Of a stretch of 28,290 nucleotides of DNA, positions 9,711-19,241 are shown in pieces. Each line of letters begins with the position of its first letter. Position 1 is the first letter of the stretch. This DNA comes from Jimgerdemannia flammicorona (lineage: Eukaryota > Mucoromycota > Endogonomycetes > Endogonales > Endogonaceae), in assembly GCA_003990745.1 (NCBI GenBank), contig RBNI01000647.1, positions 1 to 28,290 of the forward strand. Direction: 5' to 3'. The position numbers and the translations under genes are program-made. Under the pieces are notes generated by a model, which was given only the letters and a program-made list of their open reading frames with translations, made no database searches and was not told where the DNA came from.

Positions 9711-10837
9711 GAAACCCACAGAAGTGACAAGGGACCACTATTTTAATTTTTATCGAAAGAAGTCCGCCACATAAAAAATTTCCTTTAGAAACCTACAGAA
9801 GTACTATCGAAACTTGGAGATCCTTTGCAATCCCCGACGTGTTACAAACACGCGCCACCAGAACTTTTGATAATCCGCCCTTATCGATCTCTTACGTTGT
9901 CTGTCCGCATACATTCTAGAAGACAATTTCGCTAAAAGGAGAACTATCAGAAGGCTAGAGTGATTCCGCCAAATAAATTTTTTTTTGCTTAAGTTTCTAA
10001 CAGTGTATGCCACATTAGAGTGCTCAACTCAGATTGTTATTTCCCAATTGTAACTCGGTGCAGCGGTTCTATATTATAATGAAGTCAATATTTCGTTATC
10101 GCACAATGTTTTAAAATGTATTTTCGAAAAATTTAAAAATCATGAAAGAAGAGTTTGATTCCGAAGGGGCCATGTAATTGTGGAGCGTTCCTTCTAGAGC
10201 TAAACTCTGTGTGGTTATAATTCTTTTTGAAATGTCTGGCCATAAAACAAGCGGGTTAATGATATTGATCAGGTTTGCCAAGGTTTACCCTCTTTCCCTC
10301 TGTACATCATCCAATCATAATTTACCATATAAAAATTTTATAGAATTTCTTCATATGAATCCAATATTTAAAATAATACAAAATTGGCAAATTCGGCTAC
10401 GACGCCCGCGAACACGAGGCGATATAAAAATCAACAACGGTCAATGCCATAAGGAAATCAACACCATTATGTCACGCCTAGTTTCCGTTTCAACTCGCAC
10501 GCTACTAGGCGAAGTTTTGCGGATCGACGCCGGGTATGGAAGCTGTCATCCAGTTCCCATGTGTTTGGAAATTGAATGCCCGAATTTCATATAGTTATAA
10601 ACCTGAAGGTATAAAACATAACAAGGAAAAATATATTTAAACCCTACTTAATCAAATGATTCTCTAATTGAATTACTACAATTGTATAAAGCTAGAATTT
10701 GTATTTAACTTTTTTTCATGTCTCTACATAGGGGTTTTTTTTAAAAAAAAAAAACAAATATGATGTTGAGTAGGAAATCCCCATAAAATTTTGATAATAC
10801 TATATAAATTTTATAATACTAAATAATAAATAGATAT
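9710..10837. other. AT-rich stretch, no firm gene
   Basis: This interval separates copy A of the cysteine-rich gene from its probable former upstream region and has no counterpart in copy B. A plus-strand frame of 138 codons (10178-10594) and a minus-strand frame of 69 codons (9804-10013) are open. The first has a more GC-balanced end (10380-10594) that includes GSCHPVPMCLEIECP, but no signal peptide or known domain, so I do not call it a gene. The right end is AT-rich with homopolymer runs (10733-10754). Confidence 0.45.
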
Positions 10838-10916
10838 TGAGACGAATGTTGGACAATTGAGTTGAACAATTGAGATGAACGATTGAGATGGACGATTGGG
10901 ACAGACGATTGAGATG
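10838..10916. repeat. 13-bp tandem repeat
   Basis: About six imperfect head-to-tail copies of a unit near GA(A/C)GATTGAGATG: GACAATTGAGTTG, AACAATTGAGATG, AACGATTGAGATG, GACGATTGGGACA and GACGATTGAGATG can be read one after another. It adjoins the longer CGTC/CTTAG repeat field on its right. Confidence 0.85.
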
Positions 10917-11760
10917 TCATCATTCTATAGTTGTCGTTCTGTGCTTGTCGTCGTTCATCGTCATGCCACGCTTAGTTGTCATAGTTTATCATTGGCTCTG
11001 TACTTAGTCGTGTCACCATTCTTCGCTATCGTCCTGCGATTAGTCATCATCTTTCTGGGCTTAGCTGTTCGTCGCCGTTCGGTGCTTAGTCACTAATCGC
11101 TGTTGGATGCTTAGTCGTCGTTCATTGCCATTCTGCGCTTAATTGTCATATTTCTTCGCTGCTCTGGATTTAATTGTTGTTCACCTCCATTCTGTCGTTC
11201 TTCATCATTCTACGCTTAGTCGTCATCGTCGTTCTGCACACTTAGTTGTTTTCCTTGTTCTGCACTTAGTCGTTGTCATTTTGATCCATACTTAGTCGTC
11301 GTTCATAGTTCTGCGCTAATCGTCCGTCGTCTATCGTCGGTCGTCGTCGCCAAGATTGTTCTGCACTTAGTCTTCCATCATCCATTGACCATCGTCCCTC
11401 GTCATTATCATCGTTTAGTCATCATCGTTAATCGTTCTGGGCTTGTTTTTCTGGCCTTAGTCATCGTTCATCGTTCTGCACTTAGTCATCCGTCGTCTAT
11501 CGTCCGTCGTCGTCATTACCATCGTTCTGCACTTTTCCATCCATCATCCATCCTCTATTATCCGTCGTTATCGTCATCGTTTAGTTGTCGTCGTTAATCA
11601 TCGTTCTGGGTTGGTTGTTCTGCGCTTACCCGTTGCCACCACTCTGCGTTTAGTCGTCGGCGTTCACTAAGCCATCGTCATCGTTCTTTGCTTAACCGTT
11701 CTGTGCTTAGTCGTTCATCACCCGTCTGCGCTTAGTCATCGTTCTGGATTTAGTGAATTA
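10917..11760. repeat. Degenerate CTTAGTCGTCGTTCTGC repeat field
   Basis: More than 800 bases built of imperfect units resembling GTTCTGCGCTTAGTCGTC, with runs of CGTC, CATC and CATCGTT between them. CTTAGT or a close variant recurs dozens of times at irregular spacing of about 20-45 bases, and GTTCTG recurs with it. The plus-strand frames at 10896-11096 and 11385-11597 are just this repeat read in one frame (Val, His, Arg and Ser rich) and are not genes. The composition differs strongly from both flanks. No array order or perfect unit length is kept, so it looks like an old minisatellite. Confidence 0.85.
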
Positions 11761-12584
11761 GTTTTTGTTGTAATCTTATTTCATTCATTGTTTCTAGTAA
11801 TCTAACGATTTTGCTAGTATTATATAATAATTACAAAAGATAACTTTAATAGCATTAGAACAGTACAGTAACATTACCAAAACAGATATAGGTCAGAGTT
11901 GTTTTAGATTCGTTCCAGATATATACCAAATATGTATCTAGGCCACGGAAGGTCGTCCCTGAGTGTAGTCTAGATAACGTGCTATTGAAACTGCGAATTT
12001 ATATAGATGAACGGTGCGAGTTTTGTGATGCGGGAACGCTTGTGTATGAAATCATGTGATGGGCCGGAAGCGAGTGGATTTGTGGCATTGTGGCACATTC
12101 GAATCAGCAGACGTCATTCCAATTTTAGTATGACGGGTTTTCTCCGGCCTAAATCTGAACTTCATGCCTCGATATCCTATCTTCCGTACCAGGAATTGCG
12201 GCAACTTCTTGAAATAGGCGATTACAGCATAAGGGTGTTGATTTCCCATGCATTCTTATACGAATATTAGCAAATTTGGCTACCCTGATCAATATAATTA
12301 ACACGCTCCTGCTATGGCTGGAATTTTCAATCGCAAAGAGTTTCAGATCCGGAAGGAAAGTCGATTTGTGTTCCCCGTTTGAAAAGTTTTATTTTTATTG
12401 AAAATATTTCGATAACTCATTTGCAAACACGGCACGATAACTGATGGCCGCGCTTCCGCAGGTTGGCTGACAGTTAAGCAAGTTGAAAAACATCTTCCGT
12501 AAACATTTACGCCATGATACTCCTGTTGTAAATAAAATAAAATATAAAATATAAAATAACAATTGCTTAAGAAATTTTCCTTTG
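11761..12584. other. Intergenic stretch, nothing recognised
   Basis: Mixed-composition DNA with normal CpG. Open frames of 87 codons (plus, 12007-12270) and 65 codons (minus, 12052-12249) overlap each other and neither shows a domain or signal peptide. A short AAAATAAAAT-type run lies at 12530-12558. I cannot support a gene. Confidence 0.45.
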
Positions 12585-12715
12585 ACTCGTGATAGGAAAA
12601 TTAAGTCATAATTGGAAAATTAGTTATGATAGGAAAATTAAGTCATGATAGGAAAATTAGTTATGATAGGAAAATTAAGTCGCTGATTACTATTGATAGG
12701 AAAATTAAGTCGCGG
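12585..12715. repeat. GATAGGAAAATTAAGT tandem repeat
   Basis: The core GGAAAATTA appears seven times in 130 bases, most within GATAGGAAAATTA(A)GT followed by CAT, TAT or CGC. Spacing is about 18-31 bases. Alternating forms (AAGTCAT and GTTAT) suggest a two-unit higher-order repeat. It sits in the same 3.5-kb interval that separates copy A of the cysteine-rich gene from its related upstream segment. Confidence 0.85.
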
Positions 12716-13173
12716 GGCACGTATCACACCGATTGATAATTAGAGGAGCATATCTTGCTAGAAAAAGAAACAAAAATGCCTGCCTCGCGTCCCAGCGCCA
12801 CTATGTGCATGTCATAGAGAGATCGTTCTATTCGCACGGACGCAACAAAATCTGTTATACCAGAAAAACCAGCCCGCAACACTCAACTTGTTACCCTTGG
12901 AAATTTGTAAACTTTAGAAATGAGACGATGCATGAGGGTTACCAGGTTTTCAATAATGGCTTAAGCTTCAGTTCCTTGTACTTTTGGATTGTTATGATGT
13001 CCACGAGTTTTGGGATATAAAGAGGCAAGAGATATCAGCCAATTTTGACATTATCCAATAATTTGCTCAGAACGGTTTATATCATAAATGTATAGTTCTA
13101 ACCATACTATACATTTCTTACCATAAAATGTAGAGAATGTTTACGTTATGTATTTTTATGATGTGAAAGTGGC
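12716..13173. other. Intergenic stretch, no firm gene
   Basis: A plus-strand frame of 95 codons (12733-13020) is open but has no recognised domain, no signal peptide and no counterpart in the related segment. The rest is AT-rich with a short inverted repeat around 13090-13115 (ATGTATAGT and ACTATACAT). Confidence 0.45.
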
Positions 13174-13405
13174 TGAGATAGCGCGCATTTTTATTTCCAA
13201 AAAACATGTGGACATCAAGCTCGAGAAAATTTTCGACATCGCAAGCGTCCCCCAATCCCCCTCAAGCGCCGGCTCAGACGCCCGTGTCTGTCACTAATCT
13301 AGTACGAAATTACCATGACCGGGAAAAAATATTTATTGTTTTCCCATTTATAAATGCCCGCTTTCGACTGTTCTTTCCTTCTTTTGCTTCTCAAAAAACT
13401 ACTCA
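13174..13405. repeat. Duplicated upstream segment, copy A
   Basis: This aligns with 14698-14985. Shared strings include ATGTGGACA, CAAGCGTCCCC followed by AATCCCC, and a block with CTCAGA, CCGTGTCTGTCA and AATCTAGTACGAAATTA (in the partner CTCAGATGACCGTGTGCGTCAATAATCAAGTATGCAATTA in pieces). In the partner it lies about 240 bases upstream of the cysteine-rich gene. Here it is 3.5 kb from copy A. The TATA-like element of the partner (14793-14803) is not kept, but a palindromic CATTTATAAATG lies at 13345-13356. Confidence 0.7.
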
Positions 13406-13734
13406 TCTGGCGAACGTGTGATTTCGTCAGTCGTACCAATAGGTCCTGCAGATTTACATAATATACACCCCAGCATCCCTTACGTAACCTTGGAACACCG
13501 CTTGTATCTTAGGTAATGTTGTCCCTTGGCATTTGTAGTCTGTAACGAATGCCTGGGAAAATATTTCTTGCACGCTCTTTCGGCTTTGCATATTACGCTC
13601 TCGAAGCTACATATTATAACAATAAATATATCATTTTATCCGTCCGCAGAGAGGCTACCGTTTGTAGTGCTCAAATGAGCAATCAGGCATTTCTGGTGTA
13701 GGAGATGTCACGCAACTATAATATGTCCATTTCT
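13406..13734. other. Spacer between the duplicated units
   Basis: Non-repetitive CpG-containing DNA between the two head-to-tail units. No open frame of note, no repeat and no recognisable RNA gene. It carries a run of short AT-rich strings near 13607-13640. Confidence 0.4.
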
Positions 13735-14400
13735 ATTATAGTACGTGCGGTTCGACAAGCCGTGAGACCCTGCCGTTCAGCCAGTGTCACAAATATACTA
13801 AATTGGATTGAGTCGTGTTTGACAGGATATTTGGGAGCTATTGTAACTCACTTTGCTCAGCCAAAGAAGGATCTGCATAAAGTTTGCCCATATAAGTTAC
13901 ATATTTTAATCTTATAACATACAACCTTATGAATTATAAATTTATCTTATATATAAACCATATGCATAAAGTTGGCAAATTTTACCTCATAATTCGTACA
14001 TTTCATGCTATTGCATTAAATAATATAAATCTGTACACATAAAATAATCATAGTTTCGGTCCTTAAATGGTTGGTGGCGAAGTCAATATACTTAGATTCA
14101 ACGATTATCCTACTTTTCCATGCGACAAGTTTTACCGAGGTGTTCACAACGTGTGCAAGGCATTCCTCGACATCCTTTCTTGTCCTTTGCGCATTCAAAA
14201 CACCGCTTTCCGGGAGAGTTCCGTTTTGTGGTCCTGCCGGTAATGTGAATGCGACATCGCCTCTTCTTCTTGAAACAGTCTGGACAATCTTTGTACGGGA
14301 TGTACGGAATGGTGGGCGTCTGTTGGGTGCCACTGGTGGAGACGCCGTTCGACATTTTGTTGTCGTAAGGCTTTGAAGTCATAGGTTCTTGAAAGGAACA
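13735..14400. repeat. Duplicated segment, copy B
   Basis: Partner of 8905-9710 in the same orientation. Homology begins near GTACGTGCGGTTCGACAAGC (compare TTACGTGTGACACGACAAAA at 8918) and runs through the 3' flank and the cysteine-rich gene to the PYDNKMSNGV region. Copy A has about 150 extra bases inside the gene relative to this copy. Confidence 0.85.
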
Positions 14401-14463
14401 CATATTCCCTTCTGGGGAAATGGAATATTGGCAGATGTGACACCTTTCGAGATAAGGAAGCAT
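14110..14463 (-). CDS. Small cysteine-rich protein, Zn2Cys6-like, copy B
   Basis: A 117-residue frame from ATG at 14463 to TAG. The C-terminal end contains a complete fungal Zn(II)2Cys6 spacing, C-x2-C-x6-C-x4-C-x2-C-x6-C (CFECAKDKKGCRGMPCTRC, then EHLGKTC), with the usual basic residues between Cys2 and Cys3 and the proline before Cys4. It is preceded, 17 residues earlier, by an extra C-x2-C-x6-C (CPDCFKKKRRC), which looks like another first half of such a cluster, and two further Cys lie in the N-terminus (ERCHIC). GAL4-type regulators normally carry one cluster near the N-terminus of a long protein; here the cluster forms the C-terminus of a very short one. DNA binding is inferred. Conservation with copy A starts at SKPYDNKM, so the start may be the ATG at about 14391 (MTSKPYD) or 14361, or there may be an upstream exon; the 14463 start is only the longest choice. 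Confidence 0.65.
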   Translation of the reverse strand: MLPYLERCHICQYSISPEGNMCSFQEPMTSKPYDNKMSNGVSTSGTQQTPTIPYIPYKDCPDCFKKKRRCRIHITGRTTKRNSPGKRCFECAKDKKGCRGMPCTRCEHLGKTCRMEK

Positions 14464-14697
14464 ATTACACGATCCAATGTCGTGGAGGGAGAGGATAGCA
14501 ACTTTTCTCGATGTTTGAAAGAGAGGTTCGAATATTTATGTTGTGTGAATCGTCATCCATATTTCGCATTATAAAAATTAAGTCAACGAGGTTCCAATTT
14601 GTACATACGATTTTGTCTGTCCAGCTATTTTATATTTGTCTGCGTATGTTTGCAAGGATGTTCATTAGTCTTTTCGACCAAAAACAAAGTCGACGCG

Positions 14698-14985
14698 ATT
14701 AGCTAGCGAGATTTGTATTCTAAAATGTATGTGGACAGTGAGTGTAGATGGGGGATAAGAGGCTATCAAAGTTCTCGTGGTACAGTCACGGACGTATTTA
14801 TAGTCAAGCGTCCCCAAATCCCCGGTTCCCGTTTTATCGAAATCTGACACCGCCTCTCAGATGACCGTGTGCGTCAATAATCAAGTATGCAATTACAAAT
14901 TGCAATTCTATGGATACAGCGCCTATTGAGAAATGCTTACTTCATTTCTTCTTCCCTCCTGATGACGGCTTTTTATGAGTGGGCT
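14698..14985. repeat. Duplicated upstream segment, copy B
   Basis: Partner of 13174-13405, lying directly upstream of the copy B gene. Conserved parts are centred on 14804-14895 (CAAGCGTCCCCAAATCCCC, then the CTCAGATGACCGTGTGCGTC block). Its position just beyond a TATA-like element suggests promoter sequence. It stops at the target site of the LINE at 15005. Confidence 0.7.
14793..14803 (-). promoter_or_regulatory. TATA-like element upstream of copy B gene
   Basis: On the minus strand this reads CTATAAATACG, about 330 bases upstream of the 14463 ATG and beside the conserved GGGGACGCTTG block. It is a plausible TATA box for a transcript with a leader of about 300 bases, or with a first exon not recognised here. 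This rests on the motif and position only. Confidence 0.35.
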
Positions 14986-14990
14986 CGTTC

Positions 14991-15004
14991 GAGATCACAG
15001 GTCA
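14991..15004 (+). repeat. Left target-site duplication of LINE copy 1
   Basis: GAGATCACAGGTCA here is matched by GAGATCACAGATCA at 17624-17637, directly after the poly(A) run. Thirteen of 14 positions agree; the one difference is G to A. This fixes both ends of the insertion. Confidence 0.92.
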
Positions 15005-17623
15005 TGCGGGCAGAGGAGAGCGTACAAGTGCAGGGTATGGCAGCCAGACTGCGGTGGCAGGGTCTGGAGGAAGGGGAGTGGTCAATGAGGTTTCTGTCAA
15101 GGCTTCTTTGGGTGAGGAGGATGTGTCAGCATTGAGATGAGGTGTTGGATGAGGGGAGAGGGATGGTAGTGGAGACCCAGGGTATCTTGGGCCAGCTGAG
15201 TGGGAAGGATGTGTGGACAATTGGGCGCCATCTGGAGGACTGGCACCCAGCTAGAGGGGCTGGCAGAGTTTGGAAACCCAGTTCAGGGGGAGGAGTTTCT
15301 TAAGATCTTAGTGGGGGTCAGTCTATAGATGGCCCCCAGGGTGGATGGACTACTCTGGGACTTCTGGAAATGAATGGCAGGAGTGGAAGTGGTCCTGGAG
15401 AAACTACAGCTGATGTGTGATGAGGTTATTGATTCTGAGACATAGCTCAGAGGCCAGTGTCTGAAACTGGTAGTACTGCTATTTAAGAACAAAGAGAGAA
15501 GAGAGGAGTGGAAGAACTAGTGACTAATCATGCTACTGAACATAGATTGAAAGCTGGTCACAAAGGTCATTATAGTATAGCTGCAGAGTATGGCCCAGAG
15601 AGTATTGGGTAAGGAGCAGCAGAGCTTTATTGGTGCCATTTTATTTAAGATGAGACTGTATAGTATTATCAAAGGAGCCAGAGTGGTAGGGGTGGATAGA
15701 TAGCTGGTTTTTCTCAACCAGGAGAAGATATATAACTGAGTATAGAGAGTGTGATTGGATAGGGTGCTGAAACATATCAGCATCTCTCTGGGCTTTCAGT
15801 ATTTCTTAGTTAGTCTATTGGAGGAGAGCAGAGCAGCTATCTTAGTTAATTATCACTAAGGAGTGTCTTTCTCTTTAGATAGAGAGGTGCTATAGAGTGA
15901 CTAATTATCATCTATCCTCTATGTCTACTCTTTAGAAATCTTGTTGGACCAGATAAGATGCAGGATAGGGGGAATGATAGTATGAGGGGTAAATTAGAAA
16001 GGGGGGTTTTTATAGATAATATAGTGATCAGACTGGGCTCTCTGGAGGATATAGTTATATTGAAGGGACCAGTAGAGTAGTATAAGAAGTACTCTGGTAC
16101 CAAACTCAACTAATATAAATGTGAGACATTGGTGCTTAGTAGTGGAGTAGTGAGAGGGGATATGATTGGAAAAATTGTCTCAGTAGAGAAGGTGGTCTGA
16201 TATCTGAAGATTTATATCTCAGTATATAGCTCATTGTTTTCCAGAGTATAGTGAGAGTAGAAGCTGATAGAGTGGGAAAATGCTCTTCCGAACTGGGGTG
16301 GCAATAGTATCTCATTGATAGAGAGAGTTATAATACAGAATATATACTAGTTGCTTAAGCTGTACTATTTGGAATATTATCTGAACTTCTCTGTATAAGT
16401 GATAAAGAGACTTCAGAAGATAGCCAGGTCTTGGATTTGGGCTATGCTACTGATGAATTAGGGGAGACTTGGCCTTATTGACTTCATGAAGTATCTATAT
16501 TGTTTAAGAGTATGATAGTTGAAATAGGCCAGTGAGCTGAGGGGCCAGAGCTAGATATCTGAAATGTAGAAGATCTGAGAGATATAATTCTCTTCTAGAG
16601 AATTCTCTGATAACTTACTATCCTTGATAATACTGAACAGTAGTTACTGAATGCAGTATACAAAGGCTTCTGATGGGAAGTAGTGAATAGAGTCTTTAGA
16701 ATTGGAATCTACTAATAGTAATAGAGGAGAGGGGTGGGCTAGAGACTAGAGATATGGAGTTGAGATCATTTTCTGTTAGGAGTTCTCCAGTGGTTGACAT
16801 TTAGCTGGAAGATAGTATAGAGTATCAGTGAGGATAGAGCAGAGACTTGTAGTCTAAGAGTTAGCAAGGGGGGGAAATTGGTAAAGCTTAAAACTGGACA
16901 GATATCTAGTTATAGAAAGAGAGAGTATTGAGGTAACTTTCACTCAAGTTCTTAGTAGTATAGTGGCAACTTCTATAATAGAATATGATGCTGAATATTT
17001 AGTTAGTATATTTGGTAGAAGAGAGATTGATTAAATATATAGAGTACTTTAATATTAGACAGAAGAGTGAGATAGTGCAGATCTCTGAATATTAGCTAGT
17101 AGAGTACAAGGTACTGTTGGACTTCTGGTTAACTATTGAGAACTAGCTGGAGATGTAGTCATCAGATAGGATAGATGGTGAACAGTAGGAAACTCTTTGG
17201 TCATAACTGATTGGGGGGGGGGGTTGGAGACAAGTAGCTTTCTATAGATTGGGTCCTGGTGGTGTGGTTCAGTCTCTCTAGACATTAGCTTTCATCTTTG
17301 AGAATAATCAGAGACTATCACTGGAAGCTAGGGTGGGAAGATAGGAGTAGATATTAGTAGAATTATTAAATGGATATAGACTGAGTGGGATCTCAGGAGG
17401 GGTCTATACTGAGGGCTAATAGAGTAGATCTATACAAAGAGTTGAGAAAGAATATAGTCAATTAGGGAGATGATTGAATTCTATAGTAAAAGAGTTGGAG
17501 GTAGGTCCTATAGGGAATTGGATAGGGGGTTGGGTCTCACTATTATATTATATGGGTATAGATTAGTTTGATAATAAATAAATAAGTCTAAATGACTATA
17601 AAAAAAAAAAAAAAAAAAAAAAA
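15005..17623 (+). mobile_element. LINE copy 1, Tad1-like, 5'-truncated, with poly(A)
   Basis: A 2.6-kb copy that starts inside ORF2, between endonuclease and RT, and ends in 23 A (17601-17623) after the family's GACTATAAA. It is framed by a 14-base target-site duplication. It aligns along its length with 25640-28280 of the nearly complete copy. The RT is broken by many TAG, TAA and TGA codons, for example LLFKNKERREEWKN ends in a stop. The first about 220 bases keep four CpG while the next 2.4 kb keep about one. A run of 10 G lies near 17213-17223. Confidence 0.93.
15480..16260 (+). pseudogene. LINE copy 1 reverse transcriptase remnant
   Basis: The RT of this copy can be followed from FKNKERREEWKN (15482 on) through SLEDIV-like and YKKYSGTKLN blocks. 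The catalytic F-A-D-D motif of the related intact-looking copy (26682-26693) appears here as FIDN (16009-16020): the second aspartate codon GAT has become AAT. Several in-frame stops confirm it is dead. Confidence 0.85.
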
Positions 17624-17637
17624 GAGATCACAGATCA
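17624..17637 (+). repeat. Right target-site duplication of LINE copy 1
   Basis: GAGATCACAGATCA follows the poly(A) tail directly and repeats 14991-15004 with a single G-to-A change. Confidence 0.92.
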
Positions 17638-18129
17638 ATAAATATATGAATATTCTTATATAGTAGTTCTCAGTACTACATATATACCTTGTCTTTATTT
17701 TGGATACTGGCAGAATAAACCATATTTTATTTATATTTGTATATTAGATATAGATTTTCTTTTTTGAATTAGAGTTTTGGACTCTTTCACTCTATATACT
17801 ACTCTTTACACTTCTATATATATTTGAATTTATGGACATTTATACCCAATTTTATTCAAGCATATTTAGTTAAATATCATAATACAATTTCTATCAGTAA
17901 TTTCTATGGTACTTGTTATTAACTTCTGCTCTTTATATTGATATAATTCCTCTAATATATCAAAAGAACAATATGAGTTAGGTTCTACAGTCTGTCCTCT
18001 TTATTATAATATTTTCTTTATTGAGCAGATAATTTGTTTTCTACAAGATGACTCTGATGATGACAACTTCATATTGGTGCTCTAATTCTTTATCTTGAGA
18101 GTATCTCTAATAATATTATATTGGTTTCT

Positions 18130-18131
<2 letters not shown>
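17638..18131 (+). other. AT-rich CpG-free stretch, possible copia protease remnant
   Basis: Between two LINE insertions lies 490 bases of AT-rich DNA with no CpG. One plus-strand frame contains FILDTGRINHI (Asp-Thr-Gly at 17703-17711), which resembles the W-x-LD-[ST]-GA-x-x-H active site of copia proteases. The sequence after it gives no further copia block that I recognise, so this is weak. It may equally be AT-rich intergenic DNA. Confidence 0.3.
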
Positions 18132-18161
<30 letters not shown>

Positions 18162-19236
18162 CTTTATAGTTATTCAGACTTCAATATTTATTATCAAATC
18201 TGTATAACTCTAAGATCATACAGTAACTCCACCCCTAACCAATCTCTCTAAGGAGACCACTCTCAATCTCTTCATAATTAAATATCACCAGATCATCAAC
18301 CACTCTGACCCTCTTCTCACTCTGCTTACAAATTCCTTTTACTAAGTATTAGTGACAACTACTCTGAGGGCCCCACCCCACCCATCAGCTAGATATAACA
18401 TTCTCTAACAACTCTTTCCATCTCACCAAATATACCTCCAAACTCATCTGCTTTCTTCTACAAATATATATTAAGCTAATCCTACTCATACTACCAAAAC
18501 TCACTTAATGGTGAGCTACTTATTACCAATACAACCCACCAATCTCTCCCTCAAGTCATCCCTCTGATCCCACTCACTATTCTCTCTTCTCACTACTCTC
18601 AGATATTACTCAACTACTATCCTAAAGTCACTAAGTATCTTATATATACTCAGACATCTATAAAGCCCTCTATCTATCCTATATTATAACACTCTTCACA
18701 ATCATAGTATCTGCCATCTATTAAGTGATCTGACCTAAAGTTCAACATAATTTTCCTCCTCAACATATACCATCACACTACTCAGAACTGTGGAGAAAGC
18801 TACTACTACATCTTAGTACTTAAGAACCAGATACTCTTCCAGTTCTACTTCTTATCAATCTCAGCTATCTATTAGTCCATAGGTTACAAACCCTGTTCTA
18901 TTTCTCTTTGGTATTCCACTCTAGCACTAATATCAAAGTTTACTAGTAGAGAATTACTCAAAAGCAATCTATTCTATCTCTACATTACTAGCCCTAATAC
19001 TTCTCACCCTCAGTATCTTATCAGAATAGTTTAATATAATGAGTACTATCTGCCACTCTCCAACAAAAGTCCTTATACTACAGGTGTCTATAGATCTCCA
19101 GATTAACCAAAAACAACAGATCTATAGAAGAGTCTCTGGCAGAAAATATCATCTCTCAGATTTTTTTCATTAGTGGTACCCACCCATCACACTATATTTC
19201 AACAGCCTGCTTCAACCACCAAGTCTTCAGAGTGAG
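18132..19236 (-). mobile_element. LINE fragment, minus strand, with poly(A)
   Basis: Thirty thymines (18132-18161) followed by the reverse complement of the family 3' end (sense strand AATAAATATTGAAGTC, then ACTATAAAG and A-run). The body aligns, on the minus strand, with the last kilobase of the nearly complete LINE, from about 27200 to the end, covering the region after the RT core. It is strongly decayed. Its 5' end lies near 19236 and abuts the 5' end of a plus-strand copy with no spacer. A matching target-site duplication for the left flank (TTGGTTTCTCC) is not found next to the 5' end. Confidence 0.85.
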
Positions 19237-19241
19237 CTCAT

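Noticed and set aside
10896..11597. Open frames rich in Val, His, Arg and Ser
   Set aside because: They are the CTTAG/CGTC repeat field read in one frame; no domain and no codon structure apart from the repeat.
12007..12270. Overlapping plus- and minus-strand frames of 87 and 65 codons
   Set aside because: No domain in either, they shadow each other, and there is no counterpart in the other unit.
10838..12715. CRISPR-like array
   Set aside because: The repeats are degenerate, without unique spacers of constant length, and the context is eukaryotic.
13740..13775. tRNA-like T-arm string GGTTCGACAAGCC
   Set aside because: No matching acceptor, D or anticodon arms at the right distances, and the string is part of the duplicated segment where copy A lacks it.
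14016..14443. Further frames overlapping the copy B cysteine-rich gene on both strands
   Set aside because: The cysteine frame alone is conserved between copies A and B with silent third-position changes.
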